Positions 35,595 through 47,349 of a DNA stretch of 64,000 nucleotides are shown here, piece after piece. The stretch covers positions 186,001 to 250,000 of the forward strand of contig NZ_AP017296.1 in assembly GCF_001548375.1 (NCBI RefSeq). The letters are read 5' to 3'. This stretch comes from Nostoc sp. NIES-3756 (GTDB taxonomy: Bacteria > Cyanobacteriota > Cyanobacteriia > Cyanobacteriales > Nostocaceae). Under the pieces are notes generated by a model that ran no database searches, had not been told where the DNA came from, and worked only from the letters and a program-made list of their open reading frames with translations. Numbering within the stretch: the first letter of the stretch is position 1; each line of letters opens with the position of its first letter. The translations under genes were made by a program, and so were the position numbers.

Positions 35595-38500
35595 ATGACT
35601 GATTTCGCCTCTAATTCTTCCCAAATACAAACAAAACTACTTGCTAAGAAATACTTCGATTTACACCCTTCTGCACAAAACATTATCCAATTGTTTGCAG
35701 TAATTTATGCACCCATAGACAAAAATTCATTTTTAAGCTGTATTAGTAAAACTCGCGCTTTAGATGAAAATAATAAACCTTGGGGTACGAAAACCCTCAG
35801 TTCGCAAATTGATAAATTAGTAAAATCAGGCTTATTAATACAGGAAAGTAGATCAGGTATTGAATGCCATCCTTTACTCACAGAAATTGCAACTCGTCAT
35901 GCTGTACAAACCGGACAGTTTGAAACCCTTGTTATGGCAGTGGAGGAAAAGCTACCCATACGGAAGCACTGGCAAAACGAATCTCGAATGTTCCAAAGCT
36001 TACGCCAGTGTATCAGAGAAATCCGCATAGGTTTTTACCGTAAAGACCCTGGTTTTATTAATAAGCAAATTGAAGATTACCAGAAATACAGTTATAGCCA
36101 AGAAAAACTAGCGATAGAAAAGATATTAGAGCAGATATGCAATAATCCATTTGACGCAGATTGGCTGCATACCCTACCTCAAGGATTATTTGAAAGCTGT
36201 ATATCTAGTATCCTGCTCAATGCCACACTAAAATTGTCTGCCTGTGAAGATGCGTTTATGCTGCTGGAAGCAGAATGCTCTACAGATGGAAAACATAATT
36301 CAGATTATTTGCACTTGATATTAACAGAGCAATTGCTGTTAAGAGGTTGTAGCCAAGAAGCACAAGAGAGTTTGCAGCAAATATCTGATGAATATCAACA
36401 TAACGCTGCGGTTTTTTGGGGTTGGTTGAGTTTTCTGCGGGGTGAGAACGACCAAGCTCTTAAATATTATACAGACGCTCTCAAAGCCCTGAAAAAAGCT
36501 AAAGGCAAACGCCAAGTATATTTTAATACTATATGCGGGTTATTTTTTATCCTAGCACTGTTAAAAGATGGTTCAGCGCAAAGCCTGTGCCAAGCAGAAG
36601 AGTATGCCAATCTGATTGCGCGTCAATCAGATCATTGGCTGAGTTTTATTTATGCCAGACTGAAAATGGTACTGCAAGTTCACCTTGGTGATATTACCCA
36701 AAAAGAATTTGTAGTCAACTCCCATATTTCTCCTGTAGAAGAAGAAATTAGCTTACAAACATTGTTTTGTTCACTATGCCTTTACTGGATGGATGCGGAT
36801 AGTGCTAAAAAACGCTTACCGAATTTATTAGAGCCATTATATAGGAGATCCCTCGCCTCTGGTCATCACTGGTTGGCAATGGAAACAGCAGAACTTCTAT
36901 CTCGGCTCAAACCCAGCAGTAATTATGATCAACAAGCAGCTACACTGCGAGAAGATAGCGGTATCCAAACTATCGTAGACCTAATTCAACCCCAAGAAGC
37001 TTGGGAAATGTGCCTCAATGCCCTGGCAAATCTCCAGAAAGAATCACAAACATCGCCAAAAGCAGAGTCAGAACTGCGTTTAGCATGGTTCATTACCTTC
37101 TCTCCCTTCAGATGTGTCGTGCAACCAAGGGAACAGAAAGTTAATGCCAAAGGAGAGTGGAGTAAAGGTCGTCCCATCGCCATCAAGCGCTTGAGCAGTG
37201 AACTGAGTGAGTTCAATTACATCACGCCCCAAGATATGCGGGTATGTAGTTGTATCGAGACATACGGCGATGGTTCCTTTTATGGCAAAGTTGAGTATAT
37301 GTTCAACGAAAAAGCTATCTGTGCCTTAATTGGACACCCGTTGGTTTTTTGGGAAGATGCACCTAATATCCGTGTAGAAATCGTCAAAGGAGAACCGGAA
37401 CTACTAGTCAAAAAAGGAAAACTTGGTCGTCTCACTTTGGAATTTTCTCCTAAGTTACCCCAATCACAAAATATTCTAAATATTAAAGAAACCCCAACCC
37501 GTATTAAAGTCATTGAAATCACTGCCGAACATCGACGTATTACAGAGATCCTTGGTAAAGATAATAAATTAAGTGTGCCGGAGATCGCCGAGAAGCAAGT
37601 TTTGGCAGCCATTAATGCCGTCTCTGGTATCGTCACCGTGCATTCTGACATCGGTGGCGGCTCAGAAGGTGCTGAAGTTGTACCCGCCCAGACTCTCCCC
37701 CATATTCACCTGTTACCTGCCAATACAGGCTTGAAAGTCACAATTTTGTCACGTCCCTTTGCCCAAGGTGGCCCCTACTACCGTCCTGGTGCTGGTGGTG
37801 AAACTGTCATCGCCGAGATTGACGGTAAACGTCTGCAAACCAGACGCAATCTGCCCCAAGAGAAGCAACTAGCCAAAAACGCTGTAGCCGCCTGCTCTAC
37901 CTTGAGTCGCACGGAAGAACGAGATGGGGAATGGCTGATAGTTGACCCAGAAGAATGTTTAGAATTACTTCTAGAACTGCAAGCATTGGGAAGCAGCGTA
38001 GTCATGGCATGGCCAGAAGGAGAAAAACTGCGTGTCAGCCACCAAGCTGACCTGAAAGATTTTAATTTATCCATTCAACGTCAACAAGATTGGTTTGCGG
38101 CTACTGGTGAGTTGAAATTGAATCAAGACTTAGTGCTGGATATGCAGCAACTCCTAGAACTGTTGGAGAAAACCCCCAGTCGTTTTATTCCCCTTGGTGA
38201 TGGTCAATTTCTGGCTTTAACCCAAGCCTTTCGCAAACGCCTCGACGAATTGCGGATGTTTTCGGAAAAACATAATAAAGGTATCCGGTTTCACCCACTG
38301 GCAACATTAGGGTTAGAGGATTTTGTCGATGAAGTAGGTAAGGTAAAAACAGATAAACACTGGAAAACGCATATCCAGCGCCTCCAGGAGATGAAAAACC
38401 TCCAACCGGAATTACCATCTACATTTGGGGCAGAACTACGTGACTATCAGATGGATGGCTTCTGTTGGCTGGCGCGGCTGGCTCATTGGGGTGTGGGTGC

Positions 38501-39812
38501 TTGTTTGGCAGACCAAATGGGACTGGGTAAGACCGTGCAAGCCTTGGCTGTCATCCTCAGAAACGCCCATGAAGGGCCGACCCTCATTATTGCTCCCACT
38601 TCCGTGTGCATGAATTGGGTGAGTGAAGCCCAGAAGTTTGCTCCAACCCTAAATATTATTCAATTTACTGGAGCTAACCGCCAAAAATTACTGGATAGTT
38701 TACAACCCTTGGATATGTTGGTATGCAGTTATGGTTTATTGCAGCAGGAAGAAGTAGCGCAAATGCTTTCTGGGGTACAGTGGCAAACGATTGTCTTAGA
38801 TGAAGCCCAAGCAATCAAAAATATGACCACTAAACGTTCCCAGGCTGCCATGAACTTAAAAGCTAATTTTAAGTTGCTGACTACTGGGACTCCCATTGAA
38901 AATCATCTAGGTGAATTGTGGAATCTGTTCCGCTTTATTAATCCTGGATTATTGGGTTCTTTTGAAAGCTTCAATCAACGCTTTGCTATCCCCATTGAAA
39001 AATATCAGGATAAACTTGCACGTAATAAACTCAAAAAACTGATTCAACCATTTCTTCTGCGACGGACTAAAAATCAAGTACTAGAAGAGTTACCTTCCCG
39101 CACCGAAATTTTACTTCATGTGGAGTTGAGCCGGGAAGAGAAAGCATTTTATGAAGCGTTGCGTCGTCAGGCGATATCTAAACTCAGCGAAAGTAATGCC
39201 GAAGCTGGAAATAAACATTTGCAAGTTTTAGCTGAGATTATGAAACTGCGTCGTGCTTGCTGTAATCCCAGCCTCGTTATGCCTGACACTGAATTATCTA
39301 GTTCCAAGTTGCAACTTTTTGGTGAGGTGCTGGCTGAACTTCTGGAAAATCGCCATAAGGTATTGGTGTTTAGTCAATTTGTTGACCATCTGCACATCAT
39401 CCGAGATTACTTGGATAAACAAAGTATTAATTATCAATACTTAGATGGCAGCACTTCCGTAGCAGAGCGCAAAAAACGGGTGGATACGTTCCAAGCAGGG
39501 AACGGCGATGTCTTTCTCATTAGCCTCAAAGCGGGAGGTACAGGACTCAATTTAACTGCCGCCGATTATGTCATCCATACAGATCCCTGGTGGAATCCTG
39601 CCGTGGAAGACCAAGCCTCCGACCGCGCCCATCGTATTGGGCAACAACGTCCGGTGACAATTTATCGGTTAGTAGCAAAGGATACTATTGAAGAAAAGAT
39701 TGTAGAATTGCATCACCACAAGCGAGATTTAGCAGACAGCCTACTGGAAGGTGCTGACATGAGTGGTAAGATGTCAACGGAAGCCTTGTTAGAACTGATC
39801 AGTGAAGGGTAA
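35595..39812 (+). CDS. Large SNF2-family helicase with N-terminal extension
   Basis: A 1405-residue protein. The first 450 residues look helical, with a winged-helix-like start (S-S-Q-I-D-K-L-V-K-S-G-L-L) and TPR-like stretches (A-F-M-L-L-E-A-E, A-L-K-Y-Y-T-D-A-L-K-A-L). The motor occupies the last third: A-D-Q-M-G-L-G-K-T near 975, L-D-E-A-Q near 1068, T-T-G-T-P-I-E-N, and H-T-D-P-W-W-N-P near 1328 with H-R-I-G-Q. It is distinct from the SNF2 gene at 29627 and has no adjacent SWIM gene. A role in DNA repair, transcription recycling or defence cannot be told apart from sequence. Confidence 0.92.
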   Translation: MTDFASNSSQIQTKLLAKKYFDLHPSAQNIIQLFAVIYAPIDKNSFLSCISKTRALDENNKPWGTKTLSSQIDKLVKSGLLIQESRSGIECHPLLTEIATRHAVQTGQFETLVMAVEEKLPIRKHWQNESRMFQSLRQCIREIRIGFYRKDPGFINKQIEDYQKYSYSQEKLAIEKILEQICNNPFDADWLHTLPQGLFESCISSILLNATLKLSACEDAFMLLEAECSTDGKHNSDYLHLILTEQLLLRGCSQEAQESLQQISDEYQHNAAVFWGWLSFLRGENDQALKYYTDALKALKKAKGKRQVYFNTICGLFFILALLKDGSAQSLCQAEEYANLIARQSDHWLSFIYARLKMVLQVHLGDITQKEFVVNSHISPVEEEISLQTLFCSLCLYWMDADSAKKRLPNLLEPLYRRSLASGHHWLAMETAELLSRLKPSSNYDQQAATLREDSGIQTIVDLIQPQEAWEMCLNALANLQKESQTSPKAESELRLAWFITFSPFRCVVQPREQKVNAKGEWSKGRPIAIKRLSSELSEFNYITPQDMRVCSCIETYGDGSFYGKVEYMFNEKAICALIGHPLVFWEDAPNIRVEIVKGEPELLVKKGKLGRLTLEFSPKLPQSQNILNIKETPTRIKVIEITAEHRRITEILGKDNKLSVPEIAEKQVLAAINAVSGIVTVHSDIGGGSEGAEVVPAQTLPHIHLLPANTGLKVTILSRPFAQGGPYYRPGAGGETVIAEIDGKRLQTRRNLPQEKQLAKNAVAACSTLSRTEERDGEWLIVDPEECLELLLELQALGSSVVMAWPEGEKLRVSHQADLKDFNLSIQRQQDWFAATGELKLNQDLVLDMQQLLELLEKTPSRFIPLGDGQFLALTQAFRKRLDELRMFSEKHNKGIRFHPLATLGLEDFVDEVGKVKTDKHWKTHIQRLQEMKNLQPELPSTFGAELRDYQMDGFCWLARLAHWGVGACLADQMGLGKTVQALAVILRNAHEGPTLIIAPTSVCMNWVSEAQKFAPTLNIIQFTGANRQKLLDSLQPLDMLVCSYGLLQQEEVAQMLSGVQWQTIVLDEAQAIKNMTTKRSQAAMNLKANFKLLTTGTPIENHLGELWNLFRFINPGLLGSFESFNQRFAIPIEKYQDKLARNKLKKLIQPFLLRRTKNQVLEELPSRTEILLHVELSREEKAFYEALRRQAISKLSESNAEAGNKHLQVLAEIMKLRRACCNPSLVMPDTELSSSKLQLFGEVLAELLENRHKVLVFSQFVDHLHIIRDYLDKQSINYQYLDGSTSVAERKKRVDTFQAGNGDVFLISLKAGGTGLNLTAADYVIHTDPWWNPAVEDQASDRAHRIGQQRPVTIYRLVAKDTIEEKIVELHHHKRDLADSLLEGADMSGKMSTEALLELISEG

Positions 39813-40111
39813 GCGCCTCAGATGTAGCCAATTGAGCGGTATGAACATAATTGTGAGCTACGCTCTTGCGTTACGCTATCGCTCGTAGCCCTTCACCCCA
39901 ATCATCTTAGTAACCAGCGTTTATTTAGCTAACATAGATATACAGGGATTTTTAGATGAATTACGCAGATAAATTAGAAATTATAGGTAATCACTCTTGT
40001 AATTCCCAGAAATCAAGATTCTTTCTTAACGCTCCATGTTTTTGACGGCGCTCATCTGTTATAGTAATTACTTTTAAAGTAACAGTATAACTACCAGCCT
40101 GGGAGGCAGAA
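39813..40111. other. Intergenic region with a palindromic repeat
   Basis: About 300 bp. At 39854-39888 a GC-rich imperfect palindrome starts GCTACG and ends CGTAGC with an internal GCGTTACGC, a common type of cyanobacterial dispersed repeat. The right end holds GGGAGG, a good ribosome binding site for the GTG start at 40112. No gene seen. Confidence 0.5.
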
Positions 40112-43100
40112 GTGTTTGAGCGAAATAAGTATTCAAACTGGTTGCCAGGGCTTGGGAGCGTAATTATTTTGGCAACAATACTTTATACAAATGAGGTTAT
40201 TGCCCAAATTATCCCAGACACTACACTACCAGAAAATACCCAAGTAAACACAGTAAATAATATTACAGATATAACGGGTGGCACAAAAGCAGGAACTAAT
40301 CTTTTTCATAGTTTTACTGGCTTTTCCGTACTCAAGGGCGGTACAGCTCATTTTAATAATGCTGTGGATGTAGAGAATATTATTAGTCGAGTAACGGGTA
40401 GTTCCATCTCTAAAATTGATGGGTTAATCAAAGCTAATGGCACAGCAAACCTGTTTTTGCTCAATCCCAACGGTATTATTTTTGGAGACAACGCCCAACT
40501 AAGTATCGGTGGCTCATTTGTGGCTAGCACCGCCAGTAACCTGAAGTTCAGTAATGGTCAGGAGTTCAGTGTTGATAGTACCCCAACACCGCAGCTACTA
40601 ACAATTAATATCACGCCAGGATTACAGTATGGTAAGAGTACACCAGGGGCAACAATTACCAATACGGGTAATTTGCTATCCCAACAAGACCTAACTTTAG
40701 TAGCAGACAAACTAGATTTACAAGGACAATTAATAGCTCTTAGAGATTTGACACTGCAAGCCCAAAACTCAGTGCAGGTAAAAGATAGTGTCTTATCTGG
40801 GTTTAGAGTACAAGCAGGTAGAGATTTAACGATTCAAGGCGATCACTATATTGACATAGTAGCCCTAAATTCCCAAAAACCAACATCGTTTGTCAGTGGA
40901 GGAGACTTACACCTTATAAGTGAAGGAGAGATTTCTGGAGATGCTCGTTTTCTCAGTGGGGGTAGTTTTTTTCTGGGGAGTTTGTCAGGAGAGTTAGCCA
41001 AGTTTGTTAGTCAGCAAGGCTCAATTATTAGTTCACACAACGATGTTGATGTTGCGGCTAACTATAGAGGTGCATCGCTATTAGTGGAAGCGAAAGGGAA
41101 TATTCGTTTTCAAGGCGATATAAATATTACTCAACCAAATCATAGTAGTTTGCTTGATAATGCAGACATCGCTAAATTGAGTACCACTTCAGCATTAATT
41201 ATGCGTTCTGGGCAAAATAGCCTAGCTTATGCGGATAATAATTCTCACTTCAATCGAATAAATAGTATTACAAATATTACCGATGGAATTACTATTAATG
41301 GAAATATAGTCTTACAACCATTTAATAATATTGGAGGGGCTGTTGATCTATTAGCCGGTTTTGGAAATATCAATACTCAACTCATTAGTACCAATGGGCA
41401 AACACCAAACTCTGATGGTTTTTATTATGGTTTTTTCGCGCCAATAACGAATGCTAATGGCGGTGCAATCAAGCTAGAAGCTAACAAAGGTAGCATCAAT
41501 ACAGGGGATTTATACTCTTACTCTGACTATGATGCTGGCATAGCCAAAGATGGTGGTTCTATTACTCTTCAAGCCACAGGTAACATTAATACTGGCCATT
41601 TAATCTCTTCCTCTCGTGCTGTCAGTGATTATATCTCCAGTAAGGCAGGACAAGGAGGCACAATTACGCTTTCTGCCGCCAATGGAAATATTAATACTGG
41701 CGTTTTAATTTCTTCTTCTTCAGCCTCTTCTCAATTTGGTGCTAGTGAAGCAGGACAAGGAGGAGACATTACACTTTCTGCTGCCAATGGTAGTATTAAC
41801 ACTTTAAATATCTACTCATCTTCTTCTTCCCGCTCTTTTCAATCTAATAGTAAATCAGGACAGGGAGGTGCGATTACACTGTCCGCTCTTGACGGCGATA
41901 TTAATATTAATGCTTTAGCTTTGGATTCTTCATCTTTTTCTTTCTCCTTTGGTGCTAATAGCACAGCAGGGAAGGGAGGAGATATGACACTTTCTGCCTC
42001 GAATGCTATTAATGCTGATGTTTTATTAGCTTTTAACTCTTCTTCTTTGTCTATTGCTTTTCTTACTACTACTAGCACAACAGGGAAGGGAGGAAACATT
42101 ACACTTTCTGCTGCCAATGGTAGTATTAACACTTCTAGTTTTAATTCTTCATCTTCTGCATCTGGCCGTTTTAGTAGCGCAGATGCAGGAGGAGAAATTA
42201 CGCTTTCTGCTTCTGGTGGTAGTATTAACGCTTCTAGTTTTAATTCTTCATCTTCTGCCCCTGGTTTAGCAAGAAATGGCGGGAAAATTACACTTTCTGC
42301 CGCCAATGGTATCAAAACTACAAATCTTGACTCTTATTCTTTTTCTGATTCTAATTCTCATAGCACAACAGGAAATGGCGGGAAAATTACACTTTCCTCC
42401 TCTGGTGGAAATATCAGCACTGGCGCTTTAAAATCTTCTTCATTTTCTCGCACTTTAAATTCGACTAGCACAGCAGGAAATGGAGGCGATATTACAATTT
42501 CTGCCCCTATGGGTATTATTAATACTTTAGGTCTTGATGCTTCTGCTGCTGCTGTTTCTTTTTCCTCTGACTTTACTAGTACCGCAGGAAAGGGAGGCGA
42601 AGTGAATGTTTCTGCATTTCAAGACATTATTATAGATGGCTTTGTGAAATCTGCTTCCTTTTCCTATGGCTCCACTAGTAGCGCAGATCAAGGAGGAGCA
42701 ATTACTATAGCCTCCACAAGTGGTGAAATATCTGCTGAGGATCTAGTTTCTTCATCATACTCTTCCATGACAAATGCTGCTGGACGTGGTGGTTTAATCA
42801 GTCTCTCTGCTGCTAAGGCAATCAACATTAATTCGATAAATTCTACAGGAGGAGCAAGTTCAGGAAATATCACAATCGACACTAACGCACCTTTTTTGAT
42901 GAATAATAACATCATCTCTAGTGACACTTTTGGCTCTGGTAAAGCAGGAAATATTCAAATCACTGCACCAACTATTACTATGACTAATGGCGCGCAAATA
43001 TCAGCAGCTACCCACAGTAGTGGACAAGGTGGCGATATTATTCTGGAAGCAATTGATGACATAGAACTAAGTGGGACAAGTGATACAAATCCTAAAGGAA

Positions 43101-45349
43101 TTTTTTCTGGATTTAATTACCTTAATGTGACTGGGCTTCCTCCTAATATCTTTCTTGGTGGTTTCATCCCTACGGGTAACACTGAAGCACCTCCTGAAGG
43201 TACTTTATTTCCCAGTGGTGTGTTTGCCCAAACAACTGTAGGTTCTACCGGACGCGCAGGCAACCTGAGAATTGAAACAAAGCGCCTCACCATTCAAGAT
43301 GGGGCAGCGATCGCCACAACTACCTTTGGACAAGGTGGCAATGCAGGTAACATCGACATTCAAGCCAATGAGTCTATTTCGGTAATAAATGGTTCAATTC
43401 TAAGTGGAGTAGCCGGAGGAGCCAGAGGCAATAGTGGCAATATCCGGTTAAATACAAATTCCCTTTCACTAACAAATGCAGGTATTGTGCAAACTCAGAC
43501 CTTGGGAGAAGGTAAAGCGGGAAACATAGAAATAATTGCAGATACCGTCAATCTTTTAGGCGCTGGCAGTGGAGTACTTTCAGGTAGCGGTGGGAGTAAT
43601 GAATTATTAGGCATTACAGGGGACAATATTGGACAAGGTGGCAATATTAATATTACAAGCAGCAGCTTTAACATAGCGGATGGAGCAGTTTTAAACGCAC
43701 AAACCCAAACTAACGCCCCTGGCGGTAACATCATAGTTAACACCCAGAAATTCAATGCTGTTAATGGTGGGCAACTACGCACTTCAACGTTTGGTCTTGG
43801 ACAAGCCGGTGATATGCAGTTGAATATCCAAGAAATATTATTATCTGGTTCCACGAGCGGTTTATTTGCCCAGACCAACAGTTCGGCTAACGCTGGAAAG
43901 GTAGTCATTCAGCCTTTGACTCAAGGACAAAATCTGAGCATTAATTTTTTTGACGGGGCGCAGATATCTGCATCTACTGCTGGCGCTGGTGAAGGAGGAA
44001 ATATTATTCTGACTGCGCCTGAATCTATGACTCTTAACGGCAATGGTTCTTTAGTAGCGATTAGCGAAACTAATGCTAATGGCAAAGCAGGAGATATTGT
44101 GCTTACTGCTAAAGAACTCAATATTGCTCATGGAGTGCGCGTCTCTGCGGCTACCAACTCAGCCAATCCGGCCGCTAATGGTGGTAATCTCAACATCCAA
44201 ACTACACAATTGAGTCTTACAGGGGGCAGTGTCTTAGAAGCAGGGACAACGGGTGCGGCATCAGGGGGTAACTTGATTATTCAGCCCTATGAAAACAGAC
44301 CCACCTTAAGGGTAAACTTTGCAGGTGGTGCAATGGCATCGGCTTCGACATCCGGTAGTGGTAAAGGCGGAACATTGCGAATATCTGCGCCTGAATCTAT
44401 CATGCTCAGTGGTAATGGCTCTCTAGTATCGGCGGAAACTCAAGGTTCTGGTGCTGGTGGTAACTTATTTATAGAGACAGGAAAACTCACGCTAACCGAC
44501 CAAGCACAAGTGACGGTGAACAGCACAAATACAGGTACAGCAGGTTCACTAATTATGTGGGCTGACTCTGTTTTGTTAGATAACAAAGCAAAAATTAGTG
44601 CTGATACTACAGGTGGCGGTGGGGATATTTTCATCAATACCCCTTTGTTGGTACTGCGCCGTGGTAGCAGTATTACTACCAATGCTCAAGGGAAAGATAT
44701 TCCTGGGGGAAACATTACCATTAATAATCAAAATGGGTTTATTATTGCTGTTCCCCAAGAAAATAGTGATATCAGTGCTAATTCTCGTGACTTTCGTGGT
44801 GGTCAAGTCAAGATTACAACACAAGGTATATTTGGTACTAAATTCAGCAATGTGCCGACTCCAGAAAGCGATATTACAGCCACAGGAGCCAATTCTCAAC
44901 TTAGTGGTACAGTACAAATTAATACTCCTGAAGTAGACCCTAACCAAGGATTAATCTCATTACCAGCAACAATTAGTGATACTAATGCTCTAATTTCTCA
45001 AAATTCATGCCATAGAAAATCAGGTAGTAGTTTTATCATTACTGGACGTGGTGGATTACCATTAGACCCCAATCAAGCCTTAATTCATGAAGAGGCACTA
45101 GCTGATTGGGTTGAGATAGGTTCATCTGTTTCTGATCAAAAACATCAAACTGGTCAATTCAATATATCTTTAACTTCTAATACGCATACTCATGCAAAAA
45201 CTGAGCAAGCAACTGAAATTACAACTCCCATTGTAGAAGCTCAAAACTGGGTAATCAACAATAGAGGTGAGATTATCCTTATTGCCCCACATCAAAAAAA
45301 TACAAGTAATTGGCAGCAAACTCCTGTGAACTGCTCCTCACCTTCTTGA
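40112..45349 (+). CDS. Filamentous haemagglutinin-like exoprotein (two-partner secretion)
   Basis: A 1745-residue exoprotein starting at GTG behind GGGAGG. It has a signal peptide (about 1-32, ending V-I-A-Q), then a TPS domain (about 33-190) with the hallmark N-P-N-G-I-I-F-G and F-V-A-S-T. Residues 460-960 are tandem imperfect repeats of about 25-35 residues with the pattern [18 protein letters not shown], rich in Ser, Gly and Asn, consistent with a right-handed beta-helix. Further beta-helix sequence follows to about 1600, then a short non-repeat tail with a single Cys pair. Secretion would need a TpsB transporter, not present in the window. Role: surface adhesion or interaction, inferred from family. 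Confidence 0.9.
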   Translation: MFERNKYSNWLPGLGSVIILATILYTNEVIAQIIPDTTLPENTQVNTVNNITDITGGTKAGTNLFHSFTGFSVLKGGTAHFNNAVDVENIISRVTGSSISKIDGLIKANGTANLFLLNPNGIIFGDNAQLSIGGSFVASTASNLKFSNGQEFSVDSTPTPQLLTINITPGLQYGKSTPGATITNTGNLLSQQDLTLVADKLDLQGQLIALRDLTLQAQNSVQVKDSVLSGFRVQAGRDLTIQGDHYIDIVALNSQKPTSFVSGGDLHLISEGEISGDARFLSGGSFFLGSLSGELAKFVSQQGSIISSHNDVDVAANYRGASLLVEAKGNIRFQGDINITQPNHSSLLDNADIAKLSTTSALIMRSGQNSLAYADNNSHFNRINSITNITDGITINGNIVLQPFNNIGGAVDLLAGFGNINTQLISTNGQTPNSDGFYYGFFAPITNANGGAIKLEANKGSINTGDLYSYSDYDAGIAKDGGSITLQATGNINTGHLISSSRAVSDYISSKAGQGGTITLSAANGNINTGVLISSSSASSQFGASEAGQGGDITLSAANGSINTLNIYSSSSSRSFQSNSKSGQGGAITLSALDGDININALALDSSSFSFSFGANSTAGKGGDMTLSASNAINADVLLAFNSSSLSIAFLTTTSTTGKGGNITLSAANGSINTSSFNSSSSASGRFSSADAGGEITLSASGGSINASSFNSSSSAPGLARNGGKITLSAANGIKTTNLDSYSFSDSNSHSTTGNGGKITLSSSGGNISTGALKSSSFSRTLNSTSTAGNGGDITISAPMGIINTLGLDASAAAVSFSSDFTSTAGKGGEVNVSAFQDIIIDGFVKSASFSYGSTSSADQGGAITIASTSGEISAEDLVSSSYSSMTNAAGRGGLISLSAAKAININSINSTGGASSGNITIDTNAPFLMNNNIISSDTFGSGKAGNIQITAPTITMTNGAQISAATHSSGQGGDIILEAIDDIELSGTSDTNPKGIFSGFNYLNVTGLPPNIFLGGFIPTGNTEAPPEGTLFPSGVFAQTTVGSTGRAGNLRIETKRLTIQDGAAIATTTFGQGGNAGNIDIQANESISVINGSILSGVAGGARGNSGNIRLNTNSLSLTNAGIVQTQTLGEGKAGNIEIIADTVNLLGAGSGVLSGSGGSNELLGITGDNIGQGGNINITSSSFNIADGAVLNAQTQTNAPGGNIIVNTQKFNAVNGGQLRTSTFGLGQAGDMQLNIQEILLSGSTSGLFAQTNSSANAGKVVIQPLTQGQNLSINFFDGAQISASTAGAGEGGNIILTAPESMTLNGNGSLVAISETNANGKAGDIVLTAKELNIAHGVRVSAATNSANPAANGGNLNIQTTQLSLTGGSVLEAGTTGAASGGNLIIQPYENRPTLRVNFAGGAMASASTSGSGKGGTLRISAPESIMLSGNGSLVSAETQGSGAGGNLFIETGKLTLTDQAQVTVNSTNTGTAGSLIMWADSVLLDNKAKISADTTGGGGDIFINTPLLVLRRGSSITTNAQGKDIPGGNITINNQNGFIIAVPQENSDISANSRDFRGGQVKITTQGIFGTKFSNVPTPESDITATGANSQLSGTVQINTPEVDPNQGLISLPATISDTNALISQNSCHRKSGSSFIITGRGGLPLDPNQALIHEEALADWVEIGSSVSDQKHQTGQFNISLTSNTHTHAKTEQATEITTPIVEAQNWVINNRGEIILIAPHQKNTSNWQQTPVNCSSPS
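41500..42850 (+). repeat. Tandem coding repeats in the haemagglutinin gene
   Basis: About a dozen degenerate units of 80-110 bp, each containing AAGGGAGG/CAAGGAGG ... ATTACACTTTCTGC ... GGTAGTATTAA and a serine-rich stretch. Recombination between units could change the repeat number. Confidence 0.7.
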
Positions 45350-45873
45350 AAAAACCTTGACATACATATTTTGTGCAATAATTTTTAATCCCAATCATCT
45401 TAAAGATTAGTCTATTTACTGCTGTTGCTGTACTTCTACACTTTATACACTATTTCTTTGTATTTTCCGATACTAAATATCGCTTAATTATTTCAACAAC
45501 TACGTGTTTTTCAAGAGTTAAATCTGCGATTGATAAACTTTGCTTTTGCTTTAGTTGATCTTCCATTTTTGACACCAATGAGCCATGTAGGCATCAATTA
45601 TGCTTGGATGTATATATTATTTCCAACAAGTTACTGACCGATTACCAAGCTCTTAGGCTACATTTTTTATTATTTGGAATTATTTATATCAGTTCTTGTA
45701 TCACTAAACAATATGGCATTTGACCAATATTGATAAATTTAAAAACAATTTATTTGGTATTTTTTTAATATGTGTACTTCCCTACAAATAGCTTATTTAG
45801 TATATAAGATTATGAGTCTTAGTCTATAATTCTTAATCTAAATAATTCTCGTTTTACTTATAATGAGGAGAAT
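45350..45873. other. Long AT-rich intergenic region
   Basis: About 520 bp between the exoprotein gene and the methyltransferase gene. I see no frame with recognisable protein features, no strong hairpin and no repeat. The right end has GAGGAG three bases before the TTG start of the methyltransferase. Confidence 0.4.
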
Positions 45874-46863
45874 TTGATTATCAAGAATGGATGGGGTAAA
45901 AATATGATTGGTGATAATTCCAATCTGTCTCTGCTAAATCAAGATATTGCTAATTCATTAGATATAAAAAATGGTCAACAGAAACGCCTTCAATGTACGA
46001 TTTGTGATTTTCGTATAGATGAAAGCGATGAATCATTATTTGCCAGTTTTTTCTGTAATGTCAGAGCTTTTCGTGAAGAAAAGTTCCAAGTATGGAGGTG
46101 TCCTCAGTGTCATTCTATCCATTGCCTAGATATAGTGGAACTTAGCCATTACTATGCAAAATATCCTTTTACTCAGGCTGTAGTTACATGGCCTTTAAAG
46201 ATTATCTACAGTAATTTACTCCAGCAGTTATCAAAATATGGTTTTTGTAAACATCATTCGTTCTTAGATTATGGCTGTGGAACTGGTTTATTCGTCAATT
46301 ACTTAAAAGAACAGAAATTTGTCAATTCTTATGGTTATGACCCGTATAGTCCAAAAGAAAACTTTGGAGATTCTAGAGTTTTAGAAAACAAACCATTCGA
46401 TTATATATTGCTACAAGATGTTATTGAACACGTTGAAGATCCCAACACTTTATTATCTGAATTAAATTCATTGTTGGCTCCTGGTGGTTATATTTTGATT
46501 GGGACACCTAATGCAGCTAATTTAGACCTTTCTCAGCCTAGCAAATCTGACTTTTATAACGCAGTTCATGTGCCTTATCACTTGCATATTTATACTCGCA
46601 GTGTAGTGGAATCATTAGGAATTAAGCAGGGATGGAAACCTGTAGGTTTCTTTGATAGAGCGTTTCATGATACACCTTGGTTCGGTTTAAATACTCGTGC
46701 TTGGAATGAATATCAACGTCTTTTAGACGGGACTATCAATGTAGTTTTTCAACCAATTCAACTAAAAACAGCATTGCTTTCTCATAAATTTATTTTTTAT
46801 GCTATTTTCGGCTATTGGTTAAGTTTGCATACGGAGATGGCAATTATGTTCCGCAAAGTTTAG
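45874..46863 (+). CDS. Class I SAM-dependent methyltransferase with N-terminal zinc ribbon
   Basis: A 329-residue protein. The N-terminal 90 residues have two cysteine pairs (C-T-I-C and C-P-Q-C), a zinc-ribbon as found in C-methyltransferase-like proteins. The SAM domain has L-D-Y-G-C-G-T-G (motif I), D-Y-I-L-L-Q-D-V-I-E-H-V (motif II/post II) and L-A-P-G-G-Y-I-L-I-G-T-P (motif III), the pattern of UbiG/methyltransferase-11-23 enzymes; the substrate is unknown. TTG 45874 has a GAGGAG upstream at short spacing; ATG 45904 is the alternative start. Possibly a sugar or small-molecule methyltransferase. No clear pathway neighbours. Confidence 0.82.
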   Translation: MIIKNGWGKNMIGDNSNLSLLNQDIANSLDIKNGQQKRLQCTICDFRIDESDESLFASFFCNVRAFREEKFQVWRCPQCHSIHCLDIVELSHYYAKYPFTQAVVTWPLKIIYSNLLQQLSKYGFCKHHSFLDYGCGTGLFVNYLKEQKFVNSYGYDPYSPKENFGDSRVLENKPFDYILLQDVIEHVEDPNTLLSELNSLLAPGGYILIGTPNAANLDLSQPSKSDFYNAVHVPYHLHIYTRSVVESLGIKQGWKPVGFFDRAFHDTPWFGLNTRAWNEYQRLLDGTINVVFQPIQLKTALLSHKFIFYAIFGYWLSLHTEMAIMFRKV

Positions 46864-46909
46864 CTGAATTTGATAGCAGCCTTAATACTATTTGGGTCAA
46901 AAGAGGCAA

Positions 46910-47006
46910 GGGAGCAGGGAGCAAGTAGGAGAAACTGAGACGGAACTTGTACCCACGTTCCACTCCGCACTCGCGTTAGGGGAAACGGCTTGCTATCCCT
47001 GCTCCC
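46910..47006. repeat. Intergenic inverted repeat
   Basis: Perfect 11-bp arms 46910-46920 and 46996-47006 with related purine/pyrimidine-rich flanks (AAAAGAGGCAAG versus CCTTTTCCTCTT). They enclose about 75 bp of GC-rich non-coding sequence. It is a cyanobacterial interspersed-repeat type, placed between the methyltransferase and the broken alkB gene. Confidence 0.5.
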
Positions 47007-47041
47007 GACTCCTTTTCCTCTTCCCCTCTTAAACCCACATT

Positions 47042-47349
47042 CTACCCAGATGAGGTTTCACCTCCTACGTGTGGACGAAAGGTAAGATTGATACGAGTGC
47101 CAACGACCTTGTTTGTCTTCGGTACTTGATGCAGATGCGTTGACTGACAGCCAGGGTGCATCAAAAGCAAGCTGCCGTGTTCTAACCAGAAATCCGTGGG
47201 TCTGCCAGAGATTGGCTTAATCTGAAACTTGCGTACTGCGCCAAGACTGATGGATGCGATGGCTGGGTTAACTCCCATAGATTCTTCGTTATCTGCGTGC
47301 CACCCGATAGAATCTTGTCCCGTGCGGTACTGGTTGCCGATGACAATTC
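47042..47349 (-). pseudogene. alkB: AlkB-like 2-oxoglutarate/Fe(II) dioxygenase, 5'-truncated
   Basis: The leftward frame encodes the C-terminal half of an AlkB-family DNA/RNA demethylase: Y-R-T-G-Q-D-S-I-G-W-H-A-D (the iron-binding H-x-D), then I-A-S-I-S-L-G-A-V-R-K-F, the second iron His in S-T-H-L-H-Q-V, and R-I-N-L-T-F-R for 2-oxoglutarate. The coding sequence stops at 47349, exactly where the 38-bp terminal repeat of the Tn3-like element begins. The open frame runs into the transposon to 47383, but those residues are not alkB. The missing N-terminal half is not on the far side of the transposon, so the gene is dead and the locus has been rearranged. Confidence 0.85.

Noticed and set aside
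41500..42850. Possible CRISPR-like repeat array
   Set aside because: The repeats are degenerate, in frame, and encode a beta-helix pattern without constant spacers.
44440..44947. Several overlapping minus- and plus-strand frames inside the haemagglutinin gene
   Set aside because: They lie fully within a strong long CDS with clear family motifs and are hydrophobic shadows of its Gly/Ser/Thr codons.
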